This document shows positions 54,060-63,534 of a stretch of 64,000 nucleotides of DNA, piece by piece; position 1 is the stretch's first letter; every line of letters starts with the position of its first letter. A program made the translations under genes and the position numbers. The DNA comes from Haloarcula rubripromontorii (lineage in GTDB: Archaea; Halobacteriota; Halobacteria; Halobacteriales; Haloarculaceae): positions 288,867-352,866 of the forward strand of contig NZ_LIUF01000001.1 of the NCBI RefSeq assembly GCF_001280425.1. Direction: 5' to 3'. The notes beneath the pieces are model-generated. The model was not told where the DNA came from, did no database searches, and saw nothing but the letters and a program-made list of their open reading frames with translations.

Positions 54060-54823
54060 TGCTACAGGTAACGGACGTGTCACAGTGGTACGGGGAAGAC
54101 TGCGTGTTTCGCGAGCTCTCGATGGACATCGAAACGGGGGAGGTCGTCGCCGTCATCGGCCCGTCGGGCGTCGGCAAGACGACGCTACTCCGGATGCTCG
54201 CGCTCTCGCTCGAGCCCGACGACGGGGCGGTCACCTTCGACGGCACGGACGTGTGGGCCGCCGACGAGGCGACACGGCTGTCGTTGCGCCGACGCATCGG
54301 CATGGTGTTTCAGGAGGCGAGCTTGTTCGACGCGCCGGTCGCTCGTAACGTCGAGTACGGGCTTCGAATCCGCCGGTCGTGGACGGACCGGCTCCAGAGC
54401 GAACTCCTCTCTGTCCTGCGGTCAAACGGGACCGCGGACGCCGTTCGTGAGGCCCTCGGCGTCGTCGGGCTGACGGACAAGATGGACCAGCGCGCGGAGT
54501 CCCTCTCGGGTGGCGAGGCCCAGCGGGTGTCGTTCGCCCGTGCGCTGGCCTACGACCCCGACGTGCTGCTCCTCGACGAGCCGACATCCGACCTGGACCC
54601 GCGGAATACGGCGGTTATCGAGGACGCGATTGCCGAGGCGCGGGACCGGGGCATCGGCGTCGTCGTGGCGACACACGACATGCACCAAGCGGAGCGCGTC
54701 GCGGACCGGGTCGCGGTGTTGCTCGACGATGGCATCACGGAAATCGCCCCGACAGAAGTGGTGTTCGAGAACCCGTCGGACGACCGCACCCGGCAGTTCA
54801 TCTCGGGCGAGTTGGTGTACTGA
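54059..54823 (+). CDS. tupC: Tungstate ABC transporter ATPase TupC
   Basis: 254 aa. Walker A GPSGVGKTTLL, Q-loop FQEASLFDAPV, signature LSGGEAQRVSFARAL, Walker B VLLLDEPTSDLD, switch His ATHDMHQAERVAD. An insertion between Q-loop and signature (SWTDRLQSELL...) is present. Overlaps tupB by one base. It completes tupABC. Confidence 0.94.
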   Translation: MLQVTDVSQWYGEDCVFRELSMDIETGEVVAVIGPSGVGKTTLLRMLALSLEPDDGAVTFDGTDVWAADEATRLSLRRRIGMVFQEASLFDAPVARNVEYGLRIRRSWTDRLQSELLSVLRSNGTADAVREALGVVGLTDKMDQRAESLSGGEAQRVSFARALAYDPDVLLLDEPTSDLDPRNTAVIEDAIAEARDRGIGVVVATHDMHQAERVADRVAVLLDDGITEIAPTEVVFENPSDDRTRQFISGELVY

Positions 54824-54872
54824 CCGAGTACTCGTCGATACTCTCTTTGTAACCGCCCGCCGATGCGACGGT

Positions 54873-55601
54873 ATGGATGCGACTGCGGACGTGGAAGTGC
54901 AACTCGGACAGGGCGACGTCGCGCTGACCGCCCGCGACCGGACGCTCCTGCAAGCGGTCGCCGCCCACGGGTCGCTGAACGCCGCTGCTGACGCGCTGGG
55001 CCGGTCCTACGCTCACGCCCAGCGACGCATCGTCGAACTCGAAGAAGTCTTCGGCCCGCTGGTCGACCGCAGTCGGGGCGGCAGCGGCGGCGGCGGCAGC
55101 GAACTCACGGCGACGGCAGAGCAACTGCTGGCCCGGTTTCAGCGGCTCCAGGCCGAGTTCGACGGGGTGGCGACGGCGGAGGAGACGGTCCTCAGCGGGA
55201 CGGTCGTGGACCGCGACGGCGAACTGGCGACCGTCGAGACGCCGCCGGGGACGGTCCGGGCCATCGTCGATACCGAGGCGAGTCCCGGCGACGCGGTGGA
55301 GGTCGGCATCCGCGCCGACACGGTGACATTGAACGCGCCGCCGGAGGCCCCGGAGCCGGCGGGGACGAGCGCACGCAACCAGTTCGCGGGCACCGTCGAC
55401 CGCATCGACGAAGGGACCGCTATCGCGCTGGTCGCGCTGGCTATCGACCCCGACACAACGCTGTCGGCGCTCGTGACCGACACGAGCCTCGACAAACTTG
55501 ACATCAGCGAGGGCGCGGACCTCGTCGCCTCGTTCAAGGCGACCGCGACCGTCGGCGTCATCCCCGCTATCGAACAGCCGGACTCGGACGAGCAGTCCTG
55601 A
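54873..55601 (+). CDS. ModE-like regulator (LysR-type HTH + two TOBE/Mop domains)
   Basis: 242 aa from ATG 54,873, 49 bp after tupC. N-terminal winged helix (~18-95): DRTLLQAVAAHGSLNAAADALGRSYAHAQRRI, the ModE-type HTH. C-terminal Mop/TOBE repeats at ~100-150 (LSGTVVDRDGELATVETPPG) and ~170-230 (NQFAGTVDRIDEG). TOBE domains bind molybdate or tungstate, so it is presumably the tungstate-responsive repressor of tupABC. A Gly/Ser linker SGGGGSE sits between. Confidence 0.88.
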   Translation: MDATADVEVQLGQGDVALTARDRTLLQAVAAHGSLNAAADALGRSYAHAQRRIVELEEVFGPLVDRSRGGSGGGGSELTATAEQLLARFQRLQAEFDGVATAEETVLSGTVVDRDGELATVETPPGTVRAIVDTEASPGDAVEVGIRADTVTLNAPPEAPEPAGTSARNQFAGTVDRIDEGTAIALVALAIDPDTTLSALVTDTSLDKLDISEGADLVASFKATATVGVIPAIEQPDSDEQS

Positions 55602-55619
55602 GCGAGTACAAAACTGTCC

Positions 55620-55781
55620 TCAGAGACCCCAGCCGGACGGCAGCAGGTCGGACTGACAGGCACTGCAGGCGACCATCCCATCGCCGTCGATACACTGTCG
55701 CTGTTCACCGCACAGATCACACTCTGTGACCGTCCCGCGCGTATTGAAACTGCGCCTGTCCTGGTCACCGTTCGGGGTCAT
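55620..55781 (-). CDS. Small zinc-ribbon-like protein
   Basis: 53 aa from ATG 55,781. C-x2-C pairs CDLCGEQ and CSACQSD separated by ~15 residues (RQCIDGDGMVA), a zinc-ribbon pattern. N-terminus is Asp/Arg rich. It faces the ModE-like gene tail to tail, 18 bp between stops. Small zinc proteins of this length are abundant in haloarchaea and rarely annotated. Confidence 0.55.
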   Translation of the reverse strand: MTPNGDQDRRSFNTRGTVTECDLCGEQRQCIDGDGMVACSACQSDLLPSGWGL

Positions 55782-55858
55782 GTCGAACAGTATTATGCGC
55801 GAAAGACGGATAAGCGTTGGTCGACAGGCCGTCACACGGTTTTCGGGGGGTCGCGGGC

Positions 55859-56935
<1,077 letters not shown>

Positions 56936-56973
56936 TGGGGCGAGGTAGCCGATGAGCGCGTAAAGCCGCTTCG

Positions 56974-57381
56974 TTACTGACGGGATTGTGGGTCGGTTTG
57001 GTCCGAAAGTGCGCCGGAGCGGTGGGCCGCGAGCCACGCCAGTCCGGCCAACGCGGCCCCGACGGCGTTGGCGAGGAAATCAGCGCCGCTCGTTCCACGC
57101 GAGGAGACGAGAGTCTGCGCGAGTTCCACGCCGGCCCCGTAGCAGACGGCGACAGTCACGAGTCCCGCGACCGCGGCCACACTGCGGGCGCGCCGGCCCC
57201 AGGCCAGCAGTACCGCGAGGGTGCCGTAGCTCGCCGCGTGGACCCACTTGTCGAGGGCGACGCCGAGCAACACGGGGACCTGCCCGCTCGCGCCCTCGGG
57301 AACGGGGAGCAGCGAGGTGACGAGTACCAGCAGCGAGAACCCGGCGGCGGGCAGGTACCGCCGGCGGCCCGACAAGTCCAT
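56974..57381 (-). CDS. VanZ-like family membrane protein
   Basis: 135 aa, four TM helices: FSLLVLVTSLLPVPEG, LDKWVHAASYGTLAVLLAWG, a third, and a C-terminal helix NAVGAALAGLAWLAA. The DKWVHAASYG block is a VanZ motif. Function unknown in archaea. It lies between RaSEA (38 bp) and arcS (69 bp) on the same strand and is probably co-transcribed, without an obvious link to tRNA modification. Confidence 0.85.
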   Translation of the reverse strand: MDLSGRRRYLPAAGFSLLVLVTSLLPVPEGASGQVPVLLGVALDKWVHAASYGTLAVLLAWGRRARSVAAVAGLVTVAVCYGAGVELAQTLVSSRGTSGADFLANAVGAALAGLAWLAAHRSGALSDQTDPQSRQ

Positions 57382-57450
57382 ACCGGCGGTTGCCCCGCGC
57401 CGCCGATAAGTCGCCCGGTCGTCAGCGTCGCCACACCCTCCGTAACCGAG

Positions 57451-59238
57451 TTACCGCTCGTCGACGTGGCGCATCTGGACGGCGATGCCCCGCGTCGAGG
57501 ACCGCATCTCCGGGCCGCTCATCTGGGCGCGACCGACGCCGAAGGCCGCGTCGCCCCGAATCACCACGTCGTCGCCGACGCGGATGTCGTCGCTGGCGTC
57601 CGTGATACCCGGCGCGAGCACCGAGCCGTGGGGCACGAAGGGTTCGATTTCGACTGTCTTGGTCGGTACGTCGCTCTCGACCCAGCGGCGTGCCCCGGCG
57701 GTGGTCAGCGAGAGCACGCCGTACTGCTGGGCCAGCGCGGCCAACTGTTCGCCGTCGGCGTCGTCGGCCCGCAACTGCGGATACCGGCCCTGCGTCGAGA
57801 GGTCGTCGAACAGTTCGTCGCCCGCGCCCGCGCCGAACTGGTAGTCCGCGACGGCGCGGATGGTGTTGTGTTCCCGTTCGCGCTTGGGATAGCGGTCCCA
57901 GCCCTCCAGTTCGGCGGCGAGGTTCCCCAGCGAGTCCGCCGTCGTCGGGTGGTCGGTGACAGTGTAGGTGAACTCCCGGCCCAGCGAGTCGGCGACGCGC
58001 TCGCAGATGTCGCGGTAGCCCTCGCCGGGTACGTGGGCGATAATCTCGGGGTAGTCGGTGCCTTCTAAATAGCGTTCGAGCACGCGGCTGACGAATTCGA
58101 TTTCTGTGGCGGTCCAGTTGCCCGTGACCACCGAGTCGTAGTGCTGGGCGGGGTAGGTGAGTTCGAGTTCCTGCGGGACGACGCCGATGGGCGAGGTCAT
58201 CGAGACGACGTGGGCGCGCCACTTGATGGCGTCGTGGTACTGCTTGTGGCTCTGGGAGTCGCTGTAGGGCTTTCGCGCGGAGCAGGGCACCAGCACGAGC
58301 GGGCGGTCGTCGAACCGGGGGACGTAGCGGTCGGTGACGCGCTCGGCGAAGCGCTGGATTTCCACCCGACGGAGCGAGTCGTCGCTGGCCGCCGAGAGGT
58401 CGGCCCGCCGGATGAGCGGCGTGCGCTCCTCCAGGTAGCCGTACTCCTGGTCCAGCCGCCGGAACGTCGCGGTGAGCCAGTTGTTCTGTCTGGCCTGTCC
58501 CTCGACGTAGTCCCGGAGGCGACCGTCGCGGATGCGGCGGCGGACGCGACGGAGTTCCGCGGCGAGCGCGTTGACGTTGTGTTTGACGCAGTCCTCGCGG
58601 TCGAACGCCTCGCGTGGCTGCCGGCAGGCCGGGCAGGCACACGGCAGTTCGTCGAGGTCTTCGAGGAAGTACGCCTCGTCAGTCGTGAGATACCGGCCCT
58701 CAGTCCCCCGGATGACGGCACGGTCGGGGTCCACGAGGTCGACGCCGGCGTAGACGAGCGTCGCGACGTTTCTCGGCGTGGCGACACCGGGCAGGTAGAG
58801 CGCGGTGTCGGCTGGTATCGCGTCGCGGACGGTCGTGACGGCGTCGACGAACGCCGACGCGTGCCCGACGTAGCCGGGCGCGCCGGCGAGCACGTAGGCG
58901 TCACTGCCGTGGTCCGTCGCGGTGTCGGGCGAGACGACGGCCGCGCTCGGGAACTCGACATCGGGATAGTCGACGGCGAAAGCCTCTGCGACTTCGTCCG
59001 GCGTGCCGGCTGGGAGTCCACGATGGGGCAACACGGTGAGCAGCGAGTCGTCACCGTCGGTGACGGTTTGCTCTGTTGGCCAGCGGCTTCCGGCATCGTC
59101 AAGGACATGCCGGCAGTCGCCCGGCGTCACGGTGTCCACGTCGTCGACCAGCGCCGGCGTTGTCACGGAGTCGGCAAGGCGTAGCTCACCCACTCGCGCG
59201 GCGCTGTCGCGCTCGTGGACCTCAAAGTAGTCGGTCAT
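57451..59238 (-). CDS. arcS: Archaeosine synthase ArcS (alpha subunit)
   Basis: 595 aa. N-terminal TGT-like domain (~1-330) without the catalytic Asp of true TGT; Cys cluster PCACPACRQPREAF and HNVNALAAELRR. A middle domain contains the ArcS signature VPCSARKPYSDSQSHKQYH (~337-355). C-terminal PUA (~510-590: TKTVEIEPFVPHGSVLAPGI, GDAAFGVGRAQMSG). It adds lysine to preQ0 at tRNA position 15. Next step is by RaSEA, encoded downstream on the same strand. Confidence 0.94.
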   Translation of the reverse strand: MTDYFEVHERDSAARVGELRLADSVTTPALVDDVDTVTPGDCRHVLDDAGSRWPTEQTVTDGDDSLLTVLPHRGLPAGTPDEVAEAFAVDYPDVEFPSAAVVSPDTATDHGSDAYVLAGAPGYVGHASAFVDAVTTVRDAIPADTALYLPGVATPRNVATLVYAGVDLVDPDRAVIRGTEGRYLTTDEAYFLEDLDELPCACPACRQPREAFDREDCVKHNVNALAAELRRVRRRIRDGRLRDYVEGQARQNNWLTATFRRLDQEYGYLEERTPLIRRADLSAASDDSLRRVEIQRFAERVTDRYVPRFDDRPLVLVPCSARKPYSDSQSHKQYHDAIKWRAHVVSMTSPIGVVPQELELTYPAQHYDSVVTGNWTATEIEFVSRVLERYLEGTDYPEIIAHVPGEGYRDICERVADSLGREFTYTVTDHPTTADSLGNLAAELEGWDRYPKREREHNTIRAVADYQFGAGAGDELFDDLSTQGRYPQLRADDADGEQLAALAQQYGVLSLTTAGARRWVESDVPTKTVEIEPFVPHGSVLAPGITDASDDIRVGDDVVIRGDAAFGVGRAQMSGPEMRSSTRGIAVQMRHVDER

Positions 59239-59413
59239 GCAATGGCGTCAGCCACGCGCGACCAACTATCTTGCCTTTGGGGCAGCGCCGTCGACAGCAC
59301 CCATAGCTCTCATGTCGGCCGTCTCAGCCCGGCCGGCACGCGTCTCCCGAACGGGGCGCTATCCGCCGATTAACCGCATCCTAACTAACCATGTCGGGGA
59401 CGGTTGGTCACCC

Positions 59414-60745
59414 GTGCAGCGACAGACTCGACGAGACGTGTTGTTCGCCCTCTCGGGGACGGTCGCGGCGCTGAGTGGCTGTTCGACCGACCTTTCGTCG
59501 GGAGACACGGACGCCAGAGCCGCCCCGCAGGAGGCCGAACCGACGCCGACCGAACCGGCAGCGGTCACCGAACCGGCAGATGACAGCAGGCCCGCGATGT
59601 TCGTCCACCTCGACACGCTGTCCGCGATACAGTCCCGCGTCGAGGACGGCGACAGCCCGTGGACGGAGGCCCACGAAGCTTTCATGGAAGACGTTCGCGA
59701 GGCGATGGCCGCCGCCCCGGAGAGTGTCACGGACAACGGTGACGGCCACGAGTTCAAAACGAAAGGACCCGAGGACCCCGCGGAACGCAAGGACTACGTC
59801 GCCGCCATAAGGACGGGTGACCGCATCCGTGACCTCGGCCTCGCCTACCAGTACACCGGCGCGGACCAGTACGCCGAGAAAGCAATCGAGCTGTTGGACC
59901 ACTGGTTCCTGCGTCCGGAGACCTACATGGCTCCGGTGAAAACGAACGGCATCGAACAGTTCATCACGCTCCCGAAAATGTGGTGGGGCGCAGAACTCGT
60001 TCGGGGCCACGAGGCGTGGAACAGCGACAGTGTCGGCACGGAGGCCGACCTGCAGGAGTGGGTCCGGACGTTCCTCGATGATGTCGGTCACGATATTCCG
60101 ACCGCGATGGGTCAGCAGAACATCTTCAACTGGCAGGAGATGACCCACGCTGCCGGTTCCGTGTACCTCCGAGACTGGGACCGGTTCCGGAAGGCGATGC
60201 GACGGAACCGCGAAGACGGTTTCAGACAGCTCCGCGAAGACGGGCTGCTGGAAAACGAAATCATTCGCGCGTCGAGCTTGGCGTACTCACTGTACGCGGC
60301 GAAAGCACTGGTCACCGCCGCGGAACTCAGCCGTCTCTATGCCGACAGGCTCGACGGGCCCACACTGTACGAGTATCAGAAGTTCGCCGGCGACAGGGGA
60401 GCCATCGAGCGGATTCTCGACGCTCACGCGCCGTATGTGGCCGACCCAGCGGCCTGGGAGGCGATGGGCGAGGGCGACCCCGACCGGTTCGTCAACAATG
60501 ACGGCTTCCCCGCCAGAAAGCAAGAAGCTGCGTCCTCGCTGTACGAGGTAGCCTACTCGTATTACGAGAAAGACACGTATCTGAAAGCACTCAAACAGAG
60601 CGGACAGCCGGTGAAGAACGTCCCGACGTACGTCTCGGCGCAACAGGCGGCAATCGACAACCCCGACCGACCGCATCGGGACGAACGTATCCTCGGCTGG
60701 ACAACGTTCACACACGGGGAGCGGTTCCGGCTTGACCTGCAGTGA
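59414..60745 (+). CDS. Alginate-lyase-type (AlgL/PL5-like) Tat lipoprotein
   Basis: 443 aa from GTG 59,414; the upstream frame is not signal-like. N-terminus QRQTRRDVLFALSGTVAALSGC has a twin-Arg, hydrophobic stretch and lipobox LSGC. A Thr/Glu/Pro linker follows, then an all-helical (alpha/alpha toroid) body with KTNGIEQFITLPKMWWGAELVR, MGQQNIFNWQEMTHAAGSVY (the N-W-x-x-x-T/H polysaccharide lyase-5 active-site block), and SSLAYSLYAAKALVTAAEL. It could cleave alginate or another uronate polymer outside the cell. Substrate and activity are unproven. It is divergent from arcS. Confidence 0.85.
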   Translation: MQRQTRRDVLFALSGTVAALSGCSTDLSSGDTDARAAPQEAEPTPTEPAAVTEPADDSRPAMFVHLDTLSAIQSRVEDGDSPWTEAHEAFMEDVREAMAAAPESVTDNGDGHEFKTKGPEDPAERKDYVAAIRTGDRIRDLGLAYQYTGADQYAEKAIELLDHWFLRPETYMAPVKTNGIEQFITLPKMWWGAELVRGHEAWNSDSVGTEADLQEWVRTFLDDVGHDIPTAMGQQNIFNWQEMTHAAGSVYLRDWDRFRKAMRRNREDGFRQLREDGLLENEIIRASSLAYSLYAAKALVTAAELSRLYADRLDGPTLYEYQKFAGDRGAIERILDAHAPYVADPAAWEAMGEGDPDRFVNNDGFPARKQEAASSLYEVAYSYYEKDTYLKALKQSGQPVKNVPTYVSAQQAAIDNPDRPHRDERILGWTTFTHGERFRLDLQ

Positions 60746-60817
60746 GTTAGACAAGCACCGGTCCCGGTGACACGGCGACACCGTCACGTTTTGGATGCCA
60801 GCGACGCCAAGTCTGGT

Positions 60818-61693
60818 ATGGATGTTGTCGTGACCGGCGGCCGGGGGAGTACCGGGCGCTGGATCGTCGACCGCCTCGCCGGACCGCACGACGTAACAGT
60901 GCTTGACCGTCGACTGCCCGACGATGGGGGCCACCCGACCGTCGACTACCGGGCGCTCGACCTCACCGAGGCCGGGGGCGTCTTCGACGCGCTTACCGCC
61001 ATCGACCCGGATGCAGTGGTCCACTGGGCGGCGATCCCAGTCGCAGGGAACCACCCCGGAGTAGACCTGTTTCAGAACAACACACTGGCGGCACATACTG
61101 TCCTCTCGGCGGCGGGCCGCGTCGGGGCTGACGTGGTTCAGGCCTCTTCAGACGGTGCGTACGGCTTCTTTTTCGCCGAAGAGACGCCTGTTCCCGACGA
61201 GCTGCCGATCACGGAAGAGCACGCGTGCAGGCCGGAGGACGACTACGGGCTCTCAAAGGTCGTCACTGAGGAGATCGGGAAGACAATTGCACGCCGGGAT
61301 AGCATCTCTGTGGCGTCGATTCGCCCGTCATGGATACAGATTCCCGGTGAGTACCCCTGTCGGTCTGAAGACTACCTCGACAACCTTGCGGCCGGAGCGG
61401 GTAACTACTGGTCGTACGTGGACGTGCGGGACGTCGTCGACCTCGTCGAGGCCGCCCTCACCGCAGATATCGCGGGTCACGAGGCGTTCAACTGCGTCGG
61501 CCCCGACAACACACTGGGTCGGCCGTTAGTCGAACTCATGCGAGAGTACTACGGGCGGGTTCCGGACGACTGCACCGTCGACGGGGACGCCGCAGCGTAC
61601 GCGACGGGCAAAGCCACAGCGATGCTGGGCTGGGAGCCGACCCGCTCCTGGCGCGAGGCGGCCGACGAAGACGTAGACGTGCCGAGGGTCTGA
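60818..61693 (+). CDS. NAD-dependent epimerase/dehydratase (SDR; possible uronate/sugar enzyme)
   Basis: 291 aa from ATG 60,818, 72 bp after the lyase gene. NAD-binding TGGRGSTGRWIVDRL, an acid at VLDRR for NAD, ASSDGAYGFFF and active Tyr-Lys in DYGLSKVVTEE. C-terminal domain GWEPTRSWREA. Extended SDR of 270-350 aa. The location next to a uronate lyase suggests a uronate dehydrogenase-like role, but this is based only on neighbourhood. Confidence 0.85.
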   Translation: MDVVVTGGRGSTGRWIVDRLAGPHDVTVLDRRLPDDGGHPTVDYRALDLTEAGGVFDALTAIDPDAVVHWAAIPVAGNHPGVDLFQNNTLAAHTVLSAAGRVGADVVQASSDGAYGFFFAEETPVPDELPITEEHACRPEDDYGLSKVVTEEIGKTIARRDSISVASIRPSWIQIPGEYPCRSEDYLDNLAAGAGNYWSYVDVRDVVDLVEAALTADIAGHEAFNCVGPDNTLGRPLVELMREYYGRVPDDCTVDGDAAAYATGKATAMLGWEPTRSWREAADEDVDVPRV

Positions 61694-61718
61694 CCAGCGG
61701 TCAGGACGATTGTTGTCG

Positions 61719-63191
61719 TCAGTCGCGGGCGTGTAGGTCCCGCAAGCGGACGCTATCGGGCACGCGGTCGAGCGCCGTCGCCGGCCAGTCGTCGTGGACC
61801 AGCGTGAAGGACACGTCGGGGTGGAGTTCGACCAGCCGCCGGACTCCTGTCGCTGCGGCCTCGTAGGCCGCCCGGTCGGTCCGGTCCGGCGTTTCCGCGG
61901 TCAGCGGATAGGTGTCGGCGAGTTCGCGCGGATACGGACCGAACGGCGGCAGAACGCCCCAGGATTCGTCGTACTGTGCGCTGGAACTGCCCTCGGTCAA
62001 CAGGACCTCGTCGCCCTCGACCGGGAGGCGCTCTAGTCGGTCCTGATGGCGTCGGACCTCGGGCCGGTGAGCGCTTTCATTCGAGGTATAAAAGAACGCG
62101 TCCTTCGAGACGGGGTCGGTCCGTTCGAGTTGCTCAGCGTGGTCGAGCAGTGCGCGGTAGCCGTCGAGCATCGCCGGGTGGCCGCGGGCGCGGCTGTCGA
62201 CCAGTTCCATGAGGTTGCCCGACCGAATCGCCTGTTTGACCGTCCGGATTTCGCCGTAGGTGACGTGGAGGTTGTGTCGCGCGAGCAGTTCCTCGCGGCG
62301 GTCGTCGGCCATGCCCTTCAGCTCCGCCGGCGTGTGATCGGTACAGACCGGGCAGTGACACGGGAAGTGACTCAGTTCGTCAAGCAGTTCCGTTCCCTGC
62401 ACCGTGAGATACCGGTCGTCGCGGGCGTACAGCGCATACGCCGCCGAATCGAACAGGTCACAGCCCAGCGCCGCCGCCATCGCAAACATCATCGGATGGC
62501 CCGCGCCGAACAGGTGGACCGGGCCGACCTCCCCCAGCCCGCGCTTGCAGGCCGCGACCACGTCGGCGAGGTCGGCGTAGCGGTACTCGTTCATCAGCGG
62601 GACGACGGCCCCGAGCGGGAACACGTCCAGCCCGGTCGAGACGGCGTCGGCGGCCGCACGCTCCCGGAGGTCCGGATACGTCGCGCCCTGAACCGGCGCG
62701 CTGACGAGCATCTCGCCGGTGTCGACGGTGGCAGCGTGTTCGAGCCGTTCCTGTGTCGTTTCGAGTTCCTCGGTCGCCCGCTCGCGGTCCACGTCCGGCG
62801 GCGTCGGGATGTCGACCGGCGTCCCGATGTCCGAGCCAATCTCGTGTTGAAATTCGAGTATCTCCTCGGTCGTCACGTCGATGTCGCCGTACTCGGCGAG
62901 TTGGAAGGAGCCGGAGTCGGTCATAATTGCCCCATCGAACCCAAGCAGGTCGTGGAGGCCCTGCTCCAGCACCGGCTCGCGGAGGTCGTCGGAGCCATGC
63001 AGGATGTAGCTGTTCGTGATGAGTATCTCCGCGCCGAACTCCGACGCCAACGTTGCCGGTGCGACCGTCTGGACGTGGGGGTTGACCACGGGCAGAATAG
63101 TCGGCGTCTCGACGGTGACGCCGGCCCGTGGCACCGTTAGCTCGCCCAGGCGGCCCGCTGCGTCGTACTGGCGGACCTCGAAATTCGTCAT
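61719..63191 (-). CDS. tgtA: Archaeal tRNA-guanine(15) transglycosylase TgtA
   Basis: 490 aa. It exchanges G15 for preQ0 in the D-loop of tRNAs, upstream of ArcS and RaSEA. Signatures: [15 protein letters not shown], catalytic Asp region [45 protein letters not shown], zinc ligands [12 protein letters not shown] plus a His later. C-terminal ~130 residues are a C1-like domain; the PUA part present in some TgtA is encoded by ArcS here. Convergent with the dehydrogenase gene (25 bp). Confidence 0.95.
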   Translation of the reverse strand: MTNFEVRQYDAAGRLGELTVPRAGVTVETPTILPVVNPHVQTVAPATLASEFGAEILITNSYILHGSDDLREPVLEQGLHDLLGFDGAIMTDSGSFQLAEYGDIDVTTEEILEFQHEIGSDIGTPVDIPTPPDVDRERATEELETTQERLEHAATVDTGEMLVSAPVQGATYPDLRERAAADAVSTGLDVFPLGAVVPLMNEYRYADLADVVAACKRGLGEVGPVHLFGAGHPMMFAMAAALGCDLFDSAAYALYARDDRYLTVQGTELLDELSHFPCHCPVCTDHTPAELKGMADDRREELLARHNLHVTYGEIRTVKQAIRSGNLMELVDSRARGHPAMLDGYRALLDHAEQLERTDPVSKDAFFYTSNESAHRPEVRRHQDRLERLPVEGDEVLLTEGSSSAQYDESWGVLPPFGPYPRELADTYPLTAETPDRTDRAAYEAAATGVRRLVELHPDVSFTLVHDDWPATALDRVPDSVRLRDLHARD

Positions 63192-63233
63192 TACACCCCG
63201 TCGTCGGCCAGCGCGCCTAAGAGTTGTGTTCCC

Positions 63234-63491
63234 TTATTCGTCGGGTCGCTCCGGCCCGCCGGGGACCAGTTTTCGCTCGGGCCGATGGACGGTCCCGGAG
63301 TCCTCGTCGGCGACGTACGCCTGTGACGTCCGGAACATATCGACCACCTCACCGCGGGACGTGTAGGCGTCCTCGACGAGTCGGTCAAGCAACTCCGCCC
63401 GCGAAATCGGCTGACCGGTCCGACGGCGGACGGCCGCGCGCAGTTTATCCAGCCGACGCTCCGTTCGTTTGTCGAGTGCAATGGAGGCCAT
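63234..63491 (-). CDS. Small ribbon-helix-helix-like protein
   Basis: 85 aa: MASIALDKRTERRLDKLRAA, then GQPISRAELLDRLVEDAY, the strand-helix-helix pattern of CopG/MetJ-type regulators. C-terminal part FRTSQAYVADEDSG then a Pro/Arg tail. The gene starts 43 bp from tgtA and its own upstream is the insertion sequence. Possibly a regulator or toxin-antitoxin-like antitoxin without a partner visible. Confidence 0.6.
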   Translation of the reverse strand: MASIALDKRTERRLDKLRAAVRRRTGQPISRAELLDRLVEDAYTSRGEVVDMFRTSQAYVADEDSGTVHRPERKLVPGGPERPDE

Positions 63492-63534
63492 GTGTTAAAC
63501 GATACCATCCCACAGGATTTGAAACTGTCGTCAG

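Noticed and set aside
56986..58068. 360-codon plus-strand frame
   Set aside because: Antisense to VanZ and arcS, without domain signatures.
62046..63140. 364-codon plus-strand frame
   Set aside because: Antisense to tgtA, which has full family motifs.
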